DNA from: DATDIC01 sp963777625
GTDB lineage: Bacteria; Pseudomonadota; Alphaproteobacteria; Acetobacterales; Acetobacteraceae
NCBI GenBank assembly: GCA_963777625.1
Contig: CAVZRO010000026.1
Span: forward strand, 310,001-374,000
DNA: 64,000 nt
Reading direction: 5' to 3'
The notes beneath the pieces were generated by a model. That model did not search any database and was not told where the DNA came from. It was given only the letters and a program-made list of their open reading frames with translations. The position numbers and the translations under genes were made by a program. This document shows, in pieces, positions 7,790 through 17,006 of this stretch; position 1 is the stretch's first letter; each line of letters starts with the position of its first letter.

Positions 7790-9652
7790 ATGTCTCTTCT
7801 GGTGATCTCCGGGGCGGTCATCCGCATGGGCGGCCGCGTGCTGCTCGATGGCGCCGACCTTACGGTCGGGCCCGGGCAGCGAGTCGGTCTGGTGGGCCGC
7901 AACGGCGCCGGAAAATCGACCCTCTTGCGTGCCATTGCCGGCGAGTTAGGGCTGGATAGCGGCGAACTGCGGCTGGCATCGCGCGCGCGGCTGGGCCAGG
8001 TGCGGCAGGAAGCGCCAGAGGGCGACGCCAGTCTGACCGACGTGGTCCTGCAAGGTGACCGCGAACGCCTGACCTTGTTGGCGGAGGCCGAGACCGCACC
8101 ACCGGAACGGCTGGCGGAAGTGCACGAGCGGCTGCGGGCGATCGGGGCGGACTCCGCGCCGGCAAGGGCGGCCGCCATTCTGGCGGGGCTCGGGTTCGAC
8201 GAGGCGGCGCAGGCCCGTCCGGTGGGATCGTTCTCCGGCGGCTGGCGCATGCGAGTCGCCCTGGCCACGGTGCTGTTCGCCAGTCCCGACCTGCTGCTGC
8301 TCGATGAGCCGACCAATCACCTCGATCTGGAGGCGACGCTCTGGCTGGAAGGGTGGCTGGCGCGGTTCCCCGGCGCCGCGCTGATCGTATCGCATGATCG
8401 CGGGCTGCTGGACCGCGCGGTGGAAGCGATCGCGCATCTCGATCGCGGGAAGATCAGCCTGACGCCCGGCGGGTTCGAGGAGTTCGTGCGTATCCGCACG
8501 GAACGTGCCTTGGGACAGGTCCGCGCCGCCGAGCGGGTGGCGGTGGAGCGCGCGCATATCCAAAGCTTCATCGACCGGTTCCGCTACAAGGCCAGCAAGG
8601 CGCGTCAGGCGCAGGCGCGCATCAAGGCGCTGGCCCGGCTGCCGGTGATCGAGACGGTGATCGACGAAGCTCCGACCCGCTTCGCATTCCCCGAACCGGC
8701 GCGCATCGCTCCGCCGATCGTCGCGCTGGATCGCGTGGCGGTGGGATATGATGGAGCAGCGGTGCTGCGGGGCGTCTCGCTCAGCGTGGATACGGATGAC
8801 CGGATCGCGCTGCTGGGCGCCAACGGCAACGGCAAATCGACTCTGGCGCGGCTGCTGGCCGGGCGTCTGGCGCCGATGGCGGGCGAGGTGCGGCGCGGAC
8901 CGAAGCTGCGCGTGGGGTATTTCGCCCAGCACCAGCTTGAAGAACTCGTGCTGGACGAAACTGCGCTGGACCACATGACCCGCGCGCTGCCGCGTGCCAC
9001 GGAAACGCAGGCCCGCGCCCAGCTTGCCCGCTTCGGACTGGATGCCGACCGGGCGAACACGCCGGTCGAGAAACTGTCAGGCGGGGAGAAGGCGCGGCTG
9101 CTGTTGTCGCTCGCCACGCGCGACGCGCCGCAATTGCTGATCCTGGACGAGCCGACCAACCACCTGGACATCGATGCCCGCGAGGCCCTGGTGAAGGCGC
9201 TGGCGGACTTTGCCGGCGCCGTGCTGCTGATCACGCACGATCCGCATCTGGTGGAGCTGGTGGCGGAGCGGCTGTGGCTGGTTGCGGACGGAACGGTGCG
9301 ACCGTTCGACGGCGACCTGGATGATTATCGCGCGCTGCTGGCCGAGCGCGCGCGTCCGGCCGCGGCGGCGGACGTGTCCCGCCGGCGGGACGAGCGCCGC
9401 GAGCGCGCCGAGACCCGCGCCGCCTTGGCGCCGCTGCGCCGTCGCGCGCGCGACGCCGAGGCCATTCTGGCGAAGCTGGCCGCCGAACGTGAGGCGATCG
9501 AGAGGCGATTGGCGGATCCAGCGATCTACGCGCCAGGGCGCGCCGCGGACGTCACCGCGGCCAACACGCGCCTGGCCGCGATCGCCCGCCAGGCCGAACA
9601 GGCCGAAACCGACTGGCTCGCCGCGCAGGAGGCGCTGGAAGCGGCGTCATAG
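7790..9652 (+). CDS. ABC-F family ATP-binding protein
   Basis: 620 residues with two ABC cassettes and no membrane segments. Cassette 1 has GRNGAGKST and LLLLDEPTNHLD; cassette 2 has GANGNGKST, LSGGEKARLLLS and LLILDEPTNHLD. The linker between them is rich in Arg/Lys and predicted helical, the region that reaches the ribosomal peptidyl-transferase centre in ABC-F factors. The tail from about residue 525 (SRRRDERRERAETRAAL onward) looks like a coiled coil, as in Uup/YheS-type members. The start at 7790 gives the usual MSLLVISG beginning; earlier in-frame codons add an unrelated tail. The likely role is ribosome-associated (rescue or biogenesis), not transport. Its end overlaps the convergent DMT gene by 6 nt. 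Confidence 0.9.
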   Translation: MSLLVISGAVIRMGGRVLLDGADLTVGPGQRVGLVGRNGAGKSTLLRAIAGELGLDSGELRLASRARLGQVRQEAPEGDASLTDVVLQGDRERLTLLAEAETAPPERLAEVHERLRAIGADSAPARAAAILAGLGFDEAAQARPVGSFSGGWRMRVALATVLFASPDLLLLDEPTNHLDLEATLWLEGWLARFPGAALIVSHDRGLLDRAVEAIAHLDRGKISLTPGGFEEFVRIRTERALGQVRAAERVAVERAHIQSFIDRFRYKASKARQAQARIKALARLPVIETVIDEAPTRFAFPEPARIAPPIVALDRVAVGYDGAAVLRGVSLSVDTDDRIALLGANGNGKSTLARLLAGRLAPMAGEVRRGPKLRVGYFAQHQLEELVLDETALDHMTRALPRATETQARAQLARFGLDADRANTPVEKLSGGEKARLLLSLATRDAPQLLILDEPTNHLDIDAREALVKALADFAGAVLLITHDPHLVELVAERLWLVADGTVRPFDGDLDDYRALLAERARPAAAADVSRRRDERRERAETRAALAPLRRRARDAEAILAKLAAEREAIERRLADPAIYAPGRAADVTAANTRLAAIARQAEQAETDWLAAQEALEAAS

Positions 9653-10588
9653 CCGTGCCGCGTTTGCGCGGAACGGGTGCGCGCGGAGCAATCGTCCATC
9701 GATGAAGGCGAGACCTCCGCCGATCAACATCATCCCCACGAATTCCCGCACGGAGAGCGCCTCGCCCAGCGCACACCAACCGAGCACGATCGCGCTGACC
9801 GGTATCAGGAAAGTGACAAGCAGCAGATTGGTGGCACCTGCTGTCGCGAGGATGCGGAAATAGAGGATGTAGGCAAGCACGGTGCAGAACAGCGCAATGC
9901 CGATCAGCGCACCCCAGGCCGCTGCGCTCGGCATCGGCAGCATCCAGGGCCGATCGACAACAGCAACTACCGGGATCAGCACGAGTGTGCTGCCGGTGAT
10001 CTGCCCGGTCGCGACCTTGATCGGCGGGATGCCTTTGAATCGTCGGCCATAGATGCCGGCAAAAGCATAGGTGAGCGCAGCCACCAGGCAGGCGGCCTCG
10101 CCGACGAGATCCGTCCTGCCCAGGTCGGCCAAGCCGTTCAACCCAACCAGCACGGCAACTCCGGCGAACCCCATCAACACCCCGGCAGCCTTGCCGCGGG
10201 TGAGCTTCTCGTTCGTGGTCAACACATGCGCGACGAGCACGGTAAAAATCGGCGTCGTCGCATTGAGGATGGACGCGAGCCCGCTGGAGACACGCGTCTC
10301 TCCGAACACGATCAGCGAGAACGGAACGACATTGTTCAGCAGCCCCATGGCGGTGAATTCAGCCCAAAGCCGCGGCGAGGCCGGAATGAAGTCGCGGCGC
10401 AACACGAGCCACACGTTCAGAATGATCGCCGCGAGTCCAACCCGACCAAGCACGACCGAGAAGGGGGGCAACTCGGCGACCAGCACCTTGAAGAAAAAGA
10501 AGGATCCGCCCCATAGAACGGAAAGGGCCAGGAGCATGGTCCATTCCCGCCCACTCATCGCTCCTACTTGTGCCGTCTGGCTGGTCAT
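9647..10588 (-). CDS. DMT-superfamily (EamA) transporter
   Basis: About 313 residues and ten predicted membrane helices arranged as two EamA repeats: the first starts WTMLLALSVLWGGSFFFFK, the second at GEAACLVAALTYAFAGIYGRR. The motif between helices (ATTPIFTVLVAHVL) and the ending LIGGGLAFIDGRLL are typical. Inner-membrane export of metabolites or amino acids is the usual role; the substrate is unknown. The ATG at 10588 (MTSQTAQ) is preferred because the first helix follows closely; an upstream ATG at 10654 adds a charged unrelated stretch. Confidence 0.85.
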   Translation of the reverse strand: MTSQTAQVGAMSGREWTMLLALSVLWGGSFFFFKVLVAELPPFSVVLGRVGLAAIILNVWLVLRRDFIPASPRLWAEFTAMGLLNNVVPFSLIVFGETRVSSGLASILNATTPIFTVLVAHVLTTNEKLTRGKAAGVLMGFAGVAVLVGLNGLADLGRTDLVGEAACLVAALTYAFAGIYGRRFKGIPPIKVATGQITGSTLVLIPVVAVVDRPWMLPMPSAAAWGALIGIALFCTVLAYILYFRILATAGATNLLLVTFLIPVSAIVLGWCALGEALSVREFVGMMLIGGGLAFIDGRLLRAHPFRANAARL

Positions 10589-10666
10589 GAGCGTCGAGCG
10601 TAAGGGCGCCGGCGCGGCGTCACACTCTGAATCTTGCTCCCGTAGCTGGCTCACCCTTGGAACGGC

Positions 10667-11113
10667 TTATCCCTTCCGTTCCCACCCGCGCTCAGTCTGC
10701 TGCCAATACGTCAAGGTGAAACCGGCGGCGTGCGCCGCACTCCAGCGTACACGCGCCGCCGCGACCGCCGCTTCATCCTTGCCGTCGAACAGATCGAAAA
10801 CACGATCGAACGCAGCGAGACGGTCGGTTTCGGCGCCTTCGATCACGAACAGAAAACGGGCTCCGTTCGGTGCGCTATCGCCCGTGTCCAGCCAAATCGG
10901 CTGCAGGTCGGCATCGCCATCCTTCGGCGTGCCGTGCGGCAGCCAGTCCGGCTGCGCGCAGGCCCACAGCATCGTGTCAAGCTCGGTCACACGCTCCGCC
11001 GAGCGGCACAGGACCAACGCCCGCTGCCCAGCGGCCAGACTGCGCCCAAGAAGCTGCGGCAGTGCGGCATCGATCCCCGACCGGGTCAGGTGATAGAAGC
11101 CGATTTCCGTCAC
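10667..11113 (-). CDS. holC: DNA polymerase III subunit chi
   Basis: A 148-residue protein starting from a GTG that overlaps the pepA stop as GTGA. TEIGFYHLTRS at the N-terminus, ALVLCRSAERVTELDTMLW, and SFLPHG-like DWLPHGTPKDG are the landmarks of chi, the clamp-loader accessory subunit that links the replisome to single-strand-binding protein. The C-terminal WSAAHAAGFTLTYWQQTERGW is also family-typical. Co-translation with pepA is a common arrangement in alphaproteobacteria. Confident in family, start and operon. Confidence 0.9.
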   Translation of the reverse strand: MTEIGFYHLTRSGIDAALPQLLGRSLAAGQRALVLCRSAERVTELDTMLWACAQPDWLPHGTPKDGDADLQPIWLDTGDSAPNGARFLFVIEGAETDRLAAFDRVFDLFDGKDEAAVAAARVRWSAAHAAGFTLTYWQQTERGWERKG

Positions 11114-12582
11114 TTGTCCTCGTAGTGCTCCGCCACCAACCGGTCCAGCAACCGCACGCCATACGCAGTGGCGCCCTTCGGAGTGCACGCGGCGTCCTTC
11201 GTCGCCCAGGCCATGCCGGCAATGTCCAGGTGTGCCCACGGCTTGTCGTTGACGAAGCGCTGGATGAACTGCGCCGCCGTAATGGAACCACCGGGGCGTC
11301 CGCCGATATTCTTCATGTCGGCGATGTCGGACTTGATCAGCTTGTCGTATTCGTCGCCCAGCGGCATGCGCCAGACCTTTTCGCCGGTACTCGTGCCGGC
11401 GGTCGCCAGCCGTTGCGCGAGTTCGTCATTGTTGCTGAACAGGCCAGCATGCTCGTGCCCGAGCGAGACGATGATGGCGCCGGTCAGCGTCGCCAGATCG
11501 ACCATGAATCGCGGGTCGAAGCGCTGCTGGCAGTACCACAGCACATCGGCCAGCACGAGGCGGCCTTCCGCATCCGTGTTGATCACCTCGATGGTCTGGC
11601 CGGAGGCGCTTTTCACCACATCACCCGGCCGCTGCGCGCTGCCGGACGGCATGTTCTCCACCAGCCCGACCAGCCCGACCGCATCGACCTTCGCCTTGCG
11701 CCCGGCCAACGCGGCCATCAGGCCGATCACCGTGCCGGCGCCTGCCATGTCCCACTTCATGTCTTCCATGCCGCCGGCTGGCTTGATGCTGATGCCGCCG
11801 GTATCGAAGGTGACGCCCTTGCCGATGAAGGCCACCGGCCTGCCGCCGTCCCGCCCCGTACCGTTCCAGCGCATCACCGCCATGCGTGGCTCGTTCACGC
11901 TGCCCTGCGCCACGCCTAGTAATGCGCCGAAGCCCAGCTTGCGCATCTCCTCCGGCAGAAACACCTGCACGTCCACGCCCAGCCCGGTCAGCTTGCGGCA
12001 TCTTTCCGCCGTTTCCGCCGGGTTCAGCACGTTCGGCGGTTCGCTGACCAGATCGCGGGTGAGGAACACGCCCTCGGCGGTGGCCCGCAGCGGCTGCCAG
12101 GCGGCAACGGCGCGCGTCGGGTCGGCGCTGAGCACCGACAGGCGTTGCAGCTTCGGCTTGTCCTCCGATTTTTCCTTCGTGCGGTAGCGATCGAAACGAT
12201 AGGCCCGCAGCGTGGCGCCCAGGGCCGCTTGCGCCGCCTGGTCCGGCGAGAGCGTGTCGGCGGCAATGGCGGCCTCCACATCCAGGCCCAGCGCGGTCAC
12301 GGCGTGGCCGCCGGCCTGCTCCAGCGTGAGTCCTGTCAGATCGGCCGGTTTGCCGATGCCGACAGCGACCACGCGCGAGAGCCCGGCACCCGGTGCAAGG
12401 ATGGTGCAGGTCTTGCCCTTCGCACCCTTGAACTCGGCGGCGGCGAGGGCGCGGGTGATGGCGCCGCCGGTGGCCTCGTCGGCCTGCTGCCATAGCCCGG
12501 AGGGGCTCGCACCTTCGCCGACCAGCAGCACGAGGGCACCGGATTTGGGCAACACGGGCTTGGCGAAGGCGATGTCGATCAT
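11110..12582 (-). CDS. pepA: Leucyl aminopeptidase (M17)
   Basis: 490 residues. The C-terminal catalytic half contains the M17 signature NTDAEGRLVLADVL, the metal-binding KGVTFDTGGISIKP and KWDMAGAGTVIG segments and MVDLATLTGAI. It removes N-terminal residues from peptides in the cytoplasm with a two-metal centre. The N-terminal half is the usual more variable alpha/beta domain. The ATG at 12582 follows a short divergent gap opposite the Sua5-type gene; the stop overlaps holC by 4 nt, so the two are probably co-transcribed and translationally coupled. Confidence 0.93.
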   Translation of the reverse strand: MIDIAFAKPVLPKSGALVLLVGEGASPSGLWQQADEATGGAITRALAAAEFKGAKGKTCTILAPGAGLSRVVAVGIGKPADLTGLTLEQAGGHAVTALGLDVEAAIAADTLSPDQAAQAALGATLRAYRFDRYRTKEKSEDKPKLQRLSVLSADPTRAVAAWQPLRATAEGVFLTRDLVSEPPNVLNPAETAERCRKLTGLGVDVQVFLPEEMRKLGFGALLGVAQGSVNEPRMAVMRWNGTGRDGGRPVAFIGKGVTFDTGGISIKPAGGMEDMKWDMAGAGTVIGLMAALAGRKAKVDAVGLVGLVENMPSGSAQRPGDVVKSASGQTIEVINTDAEGRLVLADVLWYCQQRFDPRFMVDLATLTGAIIVSLGHEHAGLFSNNDELAQRLATAGTSTGEKVWRMPLGDEYDKLIKSDIADMKNIGGRPGGSITAAQFIQRFVNDKPWAHLDIAGMAWATKDAACTPKGATAYGVRLLDRLVAEHYEDK

Positions 12583-12673
12583 GATGCGGACAACTCCGGA
12601 GGTCTGTTCGGGATCAGTGTATCAGCCGATGGCGGCTTTGCCATGCCCGCCTGTCGCCGCTATGGGACGTTGT

Positions 12674-13657
12674 ATGGAGTTACTGGTACCAGACACGGCG
12701 GGGATCGAGCGGGCAGCGACATTGCTGTGCTCCGGAGAACTCGTTGCATTCGGAACTGAAACGGTCTATGGGCTGGGTGCTGACGCGACCAACCCGCGTG
12801 CGGTCGCCGCCGTGTTCGCGGCGAAAGGACGGCCACGGTTCAATCCGCTGATCTGTCACTATGCAGACGCTGCGTCGGCATTCCGGGATGTGGTGCCGGG
12901 TGCGGCGGCGCAGACGCTGGCGGAACGATTGTGGCCCGGCCCGCTGACATTGGTGCTGCCGCGGCGGCATGACAGCGGTGTCGCGATGCTGACCGGAGCC
13001 GGGTTGGACACGCTGGCGGTGCGTGTTCCCTCGCAATCGGCGGCGCGTGCGGTGATGGCGGCCGCGGGGCGGCCCGTCGCCGCGCCCTCGGCGAACCGGT
13101 CGGGGCGTGTCAGCCCGACGACGGCGTTGCATGTGATCGAGGAGCTTGGTGAACAAGTCGCGGCTGTGCTGGATTGCGGCACATGCACGGTCGGCGTGGA
13201 ATTGACCGTCCTGGATCTGACCGCCAACCCTCCCGTGCTGCTGCGTCCGGGCGGCGTGACACTGGAAACGATCGAGGCGCTGATCGGGCCGGTTGTGCGA
13301 ACGGGCGACGCGAAGATGGTGCGATCGCCGGGATTGCTGGCGTCGCATTATGCGCCATCACGTCTGGTGCGGCTGAATGCGCGGTCGGTGTCGGCCGACG
13401 AAGCGCTGCTCGCGTTCGGTGGCGCGCTCCCCGGCGCGGGAACGGTGTTCAACCTGAGTCCGCGCGGCGATCTGATGGAGGCAGCGGCCCGGCTTTTCAT
13501 CGGGCTGCGGCAGCTCGATGCCGAGGCGGCCACGCGCGGACTTATGCGTATCGCCGCCATGCCAGTCCCGGCCAGCGGGCTGGGATTGGCGATCAACGAT
13601 CGATTGCGGCGTGCCGCCGCGCCCCGAGCCGCGCACGACATGCGGCGCACCACATGA
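12674..13657 (+). CDS. L-threonylcarbamoyladenylate synthase (Sua5/YrdC/YciO family)
   Basis: 327 residues. The YrdC domain (about 1-200) shows GELVAFGTETVYGLGADA, KGRPRFNPLICH, LAVRVPSQ and AAPSANRSGRVSPT; a C-terminal Sua5 domain follows, introduced by SPGLLASHYAPS. The enzyme makes threonylcarbamoyl-AMP for the t6A37 modification of ANN-decoding tRNAs. The length with the extra domain fits Sua5 rather than short YrdC. An in-frame ATG at 12662 adds only four residues, so the start is uncertain by that much. Divergent from pepA. Confidence 0.9.
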   Translation: MELLVPDTAGIERAATLLCSGELVAFGTETVYGLGADATNPRAVAAVFAAKGRPRFNPLICHYADAASAFRDVVPGAAAQTLAERLWPGPLTLVLPRRHDSGVAMLTGAGLDTLAVRVPSQSAARAVMAAAGRPVAAPSANRSGRVSPTTALHVIEELGEQVAAVLDCGTCTVGVELTVLDLTANPPVLLRPGGVTLETIEALIGPVVRTGDAKMVRSPGLLASHYAPSRLVRLNARSVSADEALLAFGGALPGAGTVFNLSPRGDLMEAAARLFIGLRQLDAEAATRGLMRIAAMPVPASGLGLAINDRLRRAAAPRAAHDMRRTT

Positions 13658-13694
13658 TTGACGAATTCGGCGTGAATTGCTGTTGCTGGCGAAA

Positions 13695-14396
13695 ATGAAT
13701 GTTCCTCCTCCCGAGACATTCGCGCTGCCGGGTGGAACGGCGCGGATCGAATGGCGCCGCAGCGCACGCGCCCGGCGTGTGAGCCTGCGCATCGACCCGT
13801 GTGGTGGCGCCGTGATCGTGACGTTGCCGCTGCGGGCCGGGCGCAGCGCCGGCGTTGCCTTGCTGATGACGCACGCGGACTGGGTCACGGACCGGCTTGC
13901 CGCCTTGCCCGATATCGTGCGGCTCGAAAACGGAGCATCGGTGCCGATCGATGGCGCGCCGCTGATGATCTGCCACACCCCACATGCGCGCGCCGGCGTG
14001 TGGATCGAAGGCGGCGTGCTGCATGTATCGGGGGCGCCCGAATTCCTGCGCCGGCGTGTGCTGGATTTTTTGCGTGCTGAAGCGCGGCGGCGCCTGACGG
14101 CGCAGGCCGTCGCGAAGGCGACGCTGGTCGGGCTTCAGGTGCGCCGTGTGTCGGTGAAGGACACCCGCAGCCGTTGGGGGAGCTGCACGTCGGACGGATC
14201 GCTGGCGTTCTGCTGGCGGCTGATCATGGCGCCCCCGTTCGTGCAGGACTACGTGGTGGCGCACGAGGTCGCCCATCTGCGGCACATGAATCACGGCAAG
14301 CGATTCTGGTCGCTGGTCGACAAGTTGACGCCAAACACCGAGGCGGGGGTAAAGTGGCTGCGCGGCGAGGGATCACGCCTGCTGCGGATCGGCTGA
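13695..14396 (+). CDS. YgjP-like M48-family metallopeptidase (DUF45)
   Basis: About 233 residues. It has the DUF45 pattern: an N-terminal beta-rich RRSARARRVSLRIDP segment, the central SVKDTRSRWGSCTSDGSLAF and the zinc motif VAHEVAHLRHMNHGKRFW (HExxH plus a downstream His). This SprT-like group are predicted zinc proteases with few characterised members. ATG codons at 13677 and 13695 are both possible; the second gives the usual N-terminus. The 3' end overlaps the convergent molybdenum-hydroxylase gene by 24 nt. Confidence 0.85.
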   Translation: MNVPPPETFALPGGTARIEWRRSARARRVSLRIDPCGGAVIVTLPLRAGRSAGVALLMTHADWVTDRLAALPDIVRLENGASVPIDGAPLMICHTPHARAGVWIEGGVLHVSGAPEFLRRRVLDFLRAEARRRLTAQAVAKATLVGLQVRRVSVKDTRSRWGSCTSDGSLAFCWRLIMAPPFVQDYVVAHEVAHLRHMNHGKRFWSLVDKLTPNTEAGVKWLRGEGSRLLRIG

Positions 14397-16664
14397 ACGG
14401 ATCGCCTGCCAGACGCGCTCCGGCGTTGCCGGCATGTCGACATGGGTCACGCCCAGCGGTGCGAGCGCATCCAGGACGGCATTGATCACGGTCTGCGGCG
14501 CCGCCATCGCGCCGGCCTGTCCCGAGCCTTTTACGCCCAGGCTGTTTGCAGCGGTCGGTTGCTCGACCAGCGTGATCGCGAAACCGGGCAGATGGTCGGC
14601 GCGCGGCAGTGCGTAATCCATCAGCGTGCCGCTGAGCAACTGGCCGGAGTCCGGGTCGTACACCGTGTGTTCCAGCAGTGCCTGGCCGATTCCCTGAGTC
14701 ACGCCGCCTTGCACCTGCCCGACGGTGAGCAGCGGGTTTATCAGCCGGCCGAAATCATCGACCGCGGTGTAGCGATCGAGCGTGACCGCGCCGGTGGCGG
14801 GATCGATCTCCACTTCGGCGACATGGCAGCCGCTGGGAAAGGTGAAGACGTCGCAGATATTCTCAGCGCGGGTGTCGAGGGTTTCCCCGGTATCGGGAGC
14901 AGCCGCGTCGCGGGCGACGGCGAGCAGATCGACGCCGCGGCCGTCCTGGGTCGCGAACCGGCCATCGGCGAACGCGATATCGGCCGGGGTTGCTTGCAGC
15001 AGGCGCGCGGCCAGCGGCATCCCCTTGGCGATGACCAACTCGGCGGCCTTCACCAGCGCGGCGCCACCCATGTGCATGGAGCGTGCGCCGCCATGCCCGC
15101 CGCCCGTTGCGACCACGCCGGTGTCGGCCTGCACGTACTGAAAGGTTTCGATCGGCAGTCCGAACAGGTCGGCGGCGATCTGCGGATAGCTGGTCTCGTG
15201 ACCCTGGCCGTTGGACTGCGTGCCAACCAGCAAGGCGATGCGCCCATCGGGCCGGAAGCGGATCTCGGCCGCCTCGTTCGGCTGGCCGCGGGCGGTCTCC
15301 AGGAAGCAGCCGACACCGAGGCCGCGCAGCATGCCGCGCGTGCGGGATGCTTCACGACGCGCGTCAAACCCGGCACGGTCGGCAGCCCGCTCGGCGGTAT
15401 CAAGGTTGGCAATGAAACGGCCGCTGTCGATGAGGATGCCCAGCGCGGTGCGATGGGGGAAATCGGCGATCAGGTTGCGGCGGCGGATCGCGAACGGATC
15501 GGCCCGGAGCAGATGCGCGGCACGGTCGATCAGGCGTTCGGTCAGGTAATTGGCTTCCGGCTTGCCGGCGCCGCGATAGGCGTCGATCGGCAAGGTATTG
15601 GTGAGAACGCCATGCACGTCCATGAAAACGGCGGGGATGTTGTATGGGCCGCCCATCGCAGTGGACGGCGCGCTGGTAGATGTCCCCGGACCATATCCGG
15701 CGACGTACGCGCCGAGATTGGCCACCGTGGACACGTCGAGCGCCAGGAACCGCCCGTCTGCACCCAGCGCCAGCCGCGCGCGCGTGTTATTGTCGCGGCC
15801 CTGGGCGGTACTGATGAAATCTTCCGCGCGATCGGCGATCCATTTGATCGGGCGGTTCAGGTGTCGCGCGGCCCAGAGCAGCATCACGTTTTCCGGATAG
15901 ACCGCGTTCTTGATGCCGAACCCACCGCCAACATCGGGCGCGCTGACGCGCACGCGGTCGGGTACGACGTGAAAAATGCCGGCGAGTGCGTCACGCATGC
16001 CATGCACGCCCGCGGCGCTGGCGATCAGGTGCAGCACGCCATCTTCCACCACGCCGATCGCACCGCGCGTTTCCAGCGGCGCGACCACCAGCCGGTTGTT
16101 GACAAGGTCCAGCTCCACGACATGCGCCGCGCCGGCAAATGCAGCATCGACCGCGACCTTGTCGCCCTTCTGGAACCGGTAGGAGACATTCCCCGGCGCT
16201 TCATTCCAGAGCTGCGGTGCCCCTTTTGTCATCGCCGCGACGGCATCGGTGACTGCTTGCAGCGGCTCGTAACGCACATCGACCAGGTCGGCGGCATCCC
16301 GCGCAATGCTGGCGGTCTCGGCGACGACGAACGCGACCGGATCGCCGACATGCCGCACGCGCTCCGCAGCCAGCGCGAACCGTAGCGGCACGATCATGGG
16401 CGCCACGGTCGGGACCTGGGCGGTGCACGGGATCGGGCCAAGCTTGTCGGCTGCGAGATCCGCGGCGGTGAACACGCCGTGCACGCCGGGCGTGGCCCGC
16501 GCCGGCCCGGCATCGATGTGCTCGATGATCGCGTGCGCGTGGGGCGAGCGCACCACGGCAGCGTACAACATGCCAGGAAGATCAATGTCGTCGAGGTAGC
16601 GGCCGGCGCCGGTCAGGAACCGTGCATCTTCAAGCCGGCGCAGGCTGCGTCCGATCTGCGACAT
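14373..16664 (-). CDS. Xanthine dehydrogenase/CoxL-family molybdopterin-binding subunit, orphan
   Basis: 763 residues matching the large subunit of molybdenum hydroxylases: an N-terminal RRLEDARFLTGAGRYLDDI, the AYRGAG loop of form-II CoxL types, GGGFGIKNAVYPE and QSNGQGHETSYPQIAADLFG. The active-site segment that usually contains GxGE reads GVKGSGQAGAMAAPQ, so the catalytic Glu position is Gln. Neither the FAD subunit nor the [2Fe-2S] subunit is next to it; instead the operon upstream holds an Ldh2-family dehydrogenase and a NIPSNAP-like protein (14-nt gap). It may pair with distant subunits or have altered chemistry. Confidence 0.85.
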   Translation of the reverse strand: MSQIGRSLRRLEDARFLTGAGRYLDDIDLPGMLYAAVVRSPHAHAIIEHIDAGPARATPGVHGVFTAADLAADKLGPIPCTAQVPTVAPMIVPLRFALAAERVRHVGDPVAFVVAETASIARDAADLVDVRYEPLQAVTDAVAAMTKGAPQLWNEAPGNVSYRFQKGDKVAVDAAFAGAAHVVELDLVNNRLVVAPLETRGAIGVVEDGVLHLIASAAGVHGMRDALAGIFHVVPDRVRVSAPDVGGGFGIKNAVYPENVMLLWAARHLNRPIKWIADRAEDFISTAQGRDNNTRARLALGADGRFLALDVSTVANLGAYVAGYGPGTSTSAPSTAMGGPYNIPAVFMDVHGVLTNTLPIDAYRGAGKPEANYLTERLIDRAAHLLRADPFAIRRRNLIADFPHRTALGILIDSGRFIANLDTAERAADRAGFDARREASRTRGMLRGLGVGCFLETARGQPNEAAEIRFRPDGRIALLVGTQSNGQGHETSYPQIAADLFGLPIETFQYVQADTGVVATGGGHGGARSMHMGGAALVKAAELVIAKGMPLAARLLQATPADIAFADGRFATQDGRGVDLLAVARDAAAPDTGETLDTRAENICDVFTFPSGCHVAEVEIDPATGAVTLDRYTAVDDFGRLINPLLTVGQVQGGVTQGIGQALLEHTVYDPDSGQLLSGTLMDYALPRADHLPGFAITLVEQPTAANSLGVKGSGQAGAMAAPQTVINAVLDALAPLGVTHVDMPATPERVWQAIRSADPQQA

Positions 16665-16677
16665 GATCGCTCCCTCT

Positions 16678-16995
16678 TTATCCGGGTAGTTCGGTCAGCA
16701 GCTCAACCGAGAGCAGGGTCTCCGGTGAATCGGGCGTCGCTGCGAACAGATCTCGCCACTCCGGATTGCCATTCTCAAAGGTAGTGCGTGCGCCGTAAGC
16801 CGCCATGTCGGCGTATTCGATCATCATGAGTACCGGCCCGGTGTCAGGTCCTGGCACGGTGTTTCGGAACAGTCGGAACGATTTTGGCATCACCGGACTG
16901 TTGAACCGTGGATGGGCGGCGGCCTGCAGCTTGGCCATGAAATCGGGCATGCGGCCCGGTTTAACGTGGTATTTGAAGACCGCGATCACCGCCAT
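16678..16995 (-). CDS. NIPSNAP-like dimeric alpha/beta-barrel protein
   Basis: 105 residues from the ATG at 16995. The ferredoxin-like alpha/beta-barrel pattern is visible: VIAVFKYHVKPGRMPDFMAKL, then a central MPKSFRLFRNTVPGP strand-loop, PVLMMIEYADMAAYGART and a C-terminal helix/strand. NIPSNAP/EthD-type proteins are small dimers, often accessory to catabolic enzymes; no catalytic residue can be named. It sits 11 nt after the Ldh2-family gene and 14 nt before the molybdenum-hydroxylase gene, implying shared transcription. Confidence 0.7.
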   Translation of the reverse strand: MAVIAVFKYHVKPGRMPDFMAKLQAAAHPRFNSPVMPKSFRLFRNTVPGPDTGPVLMMIEYADMAAYGARTTFENGNPEWRDLFAATPDSPETLLSVELLTELPG

Positions 16996-17006
16996 CTGCC
17001 GGCGCC

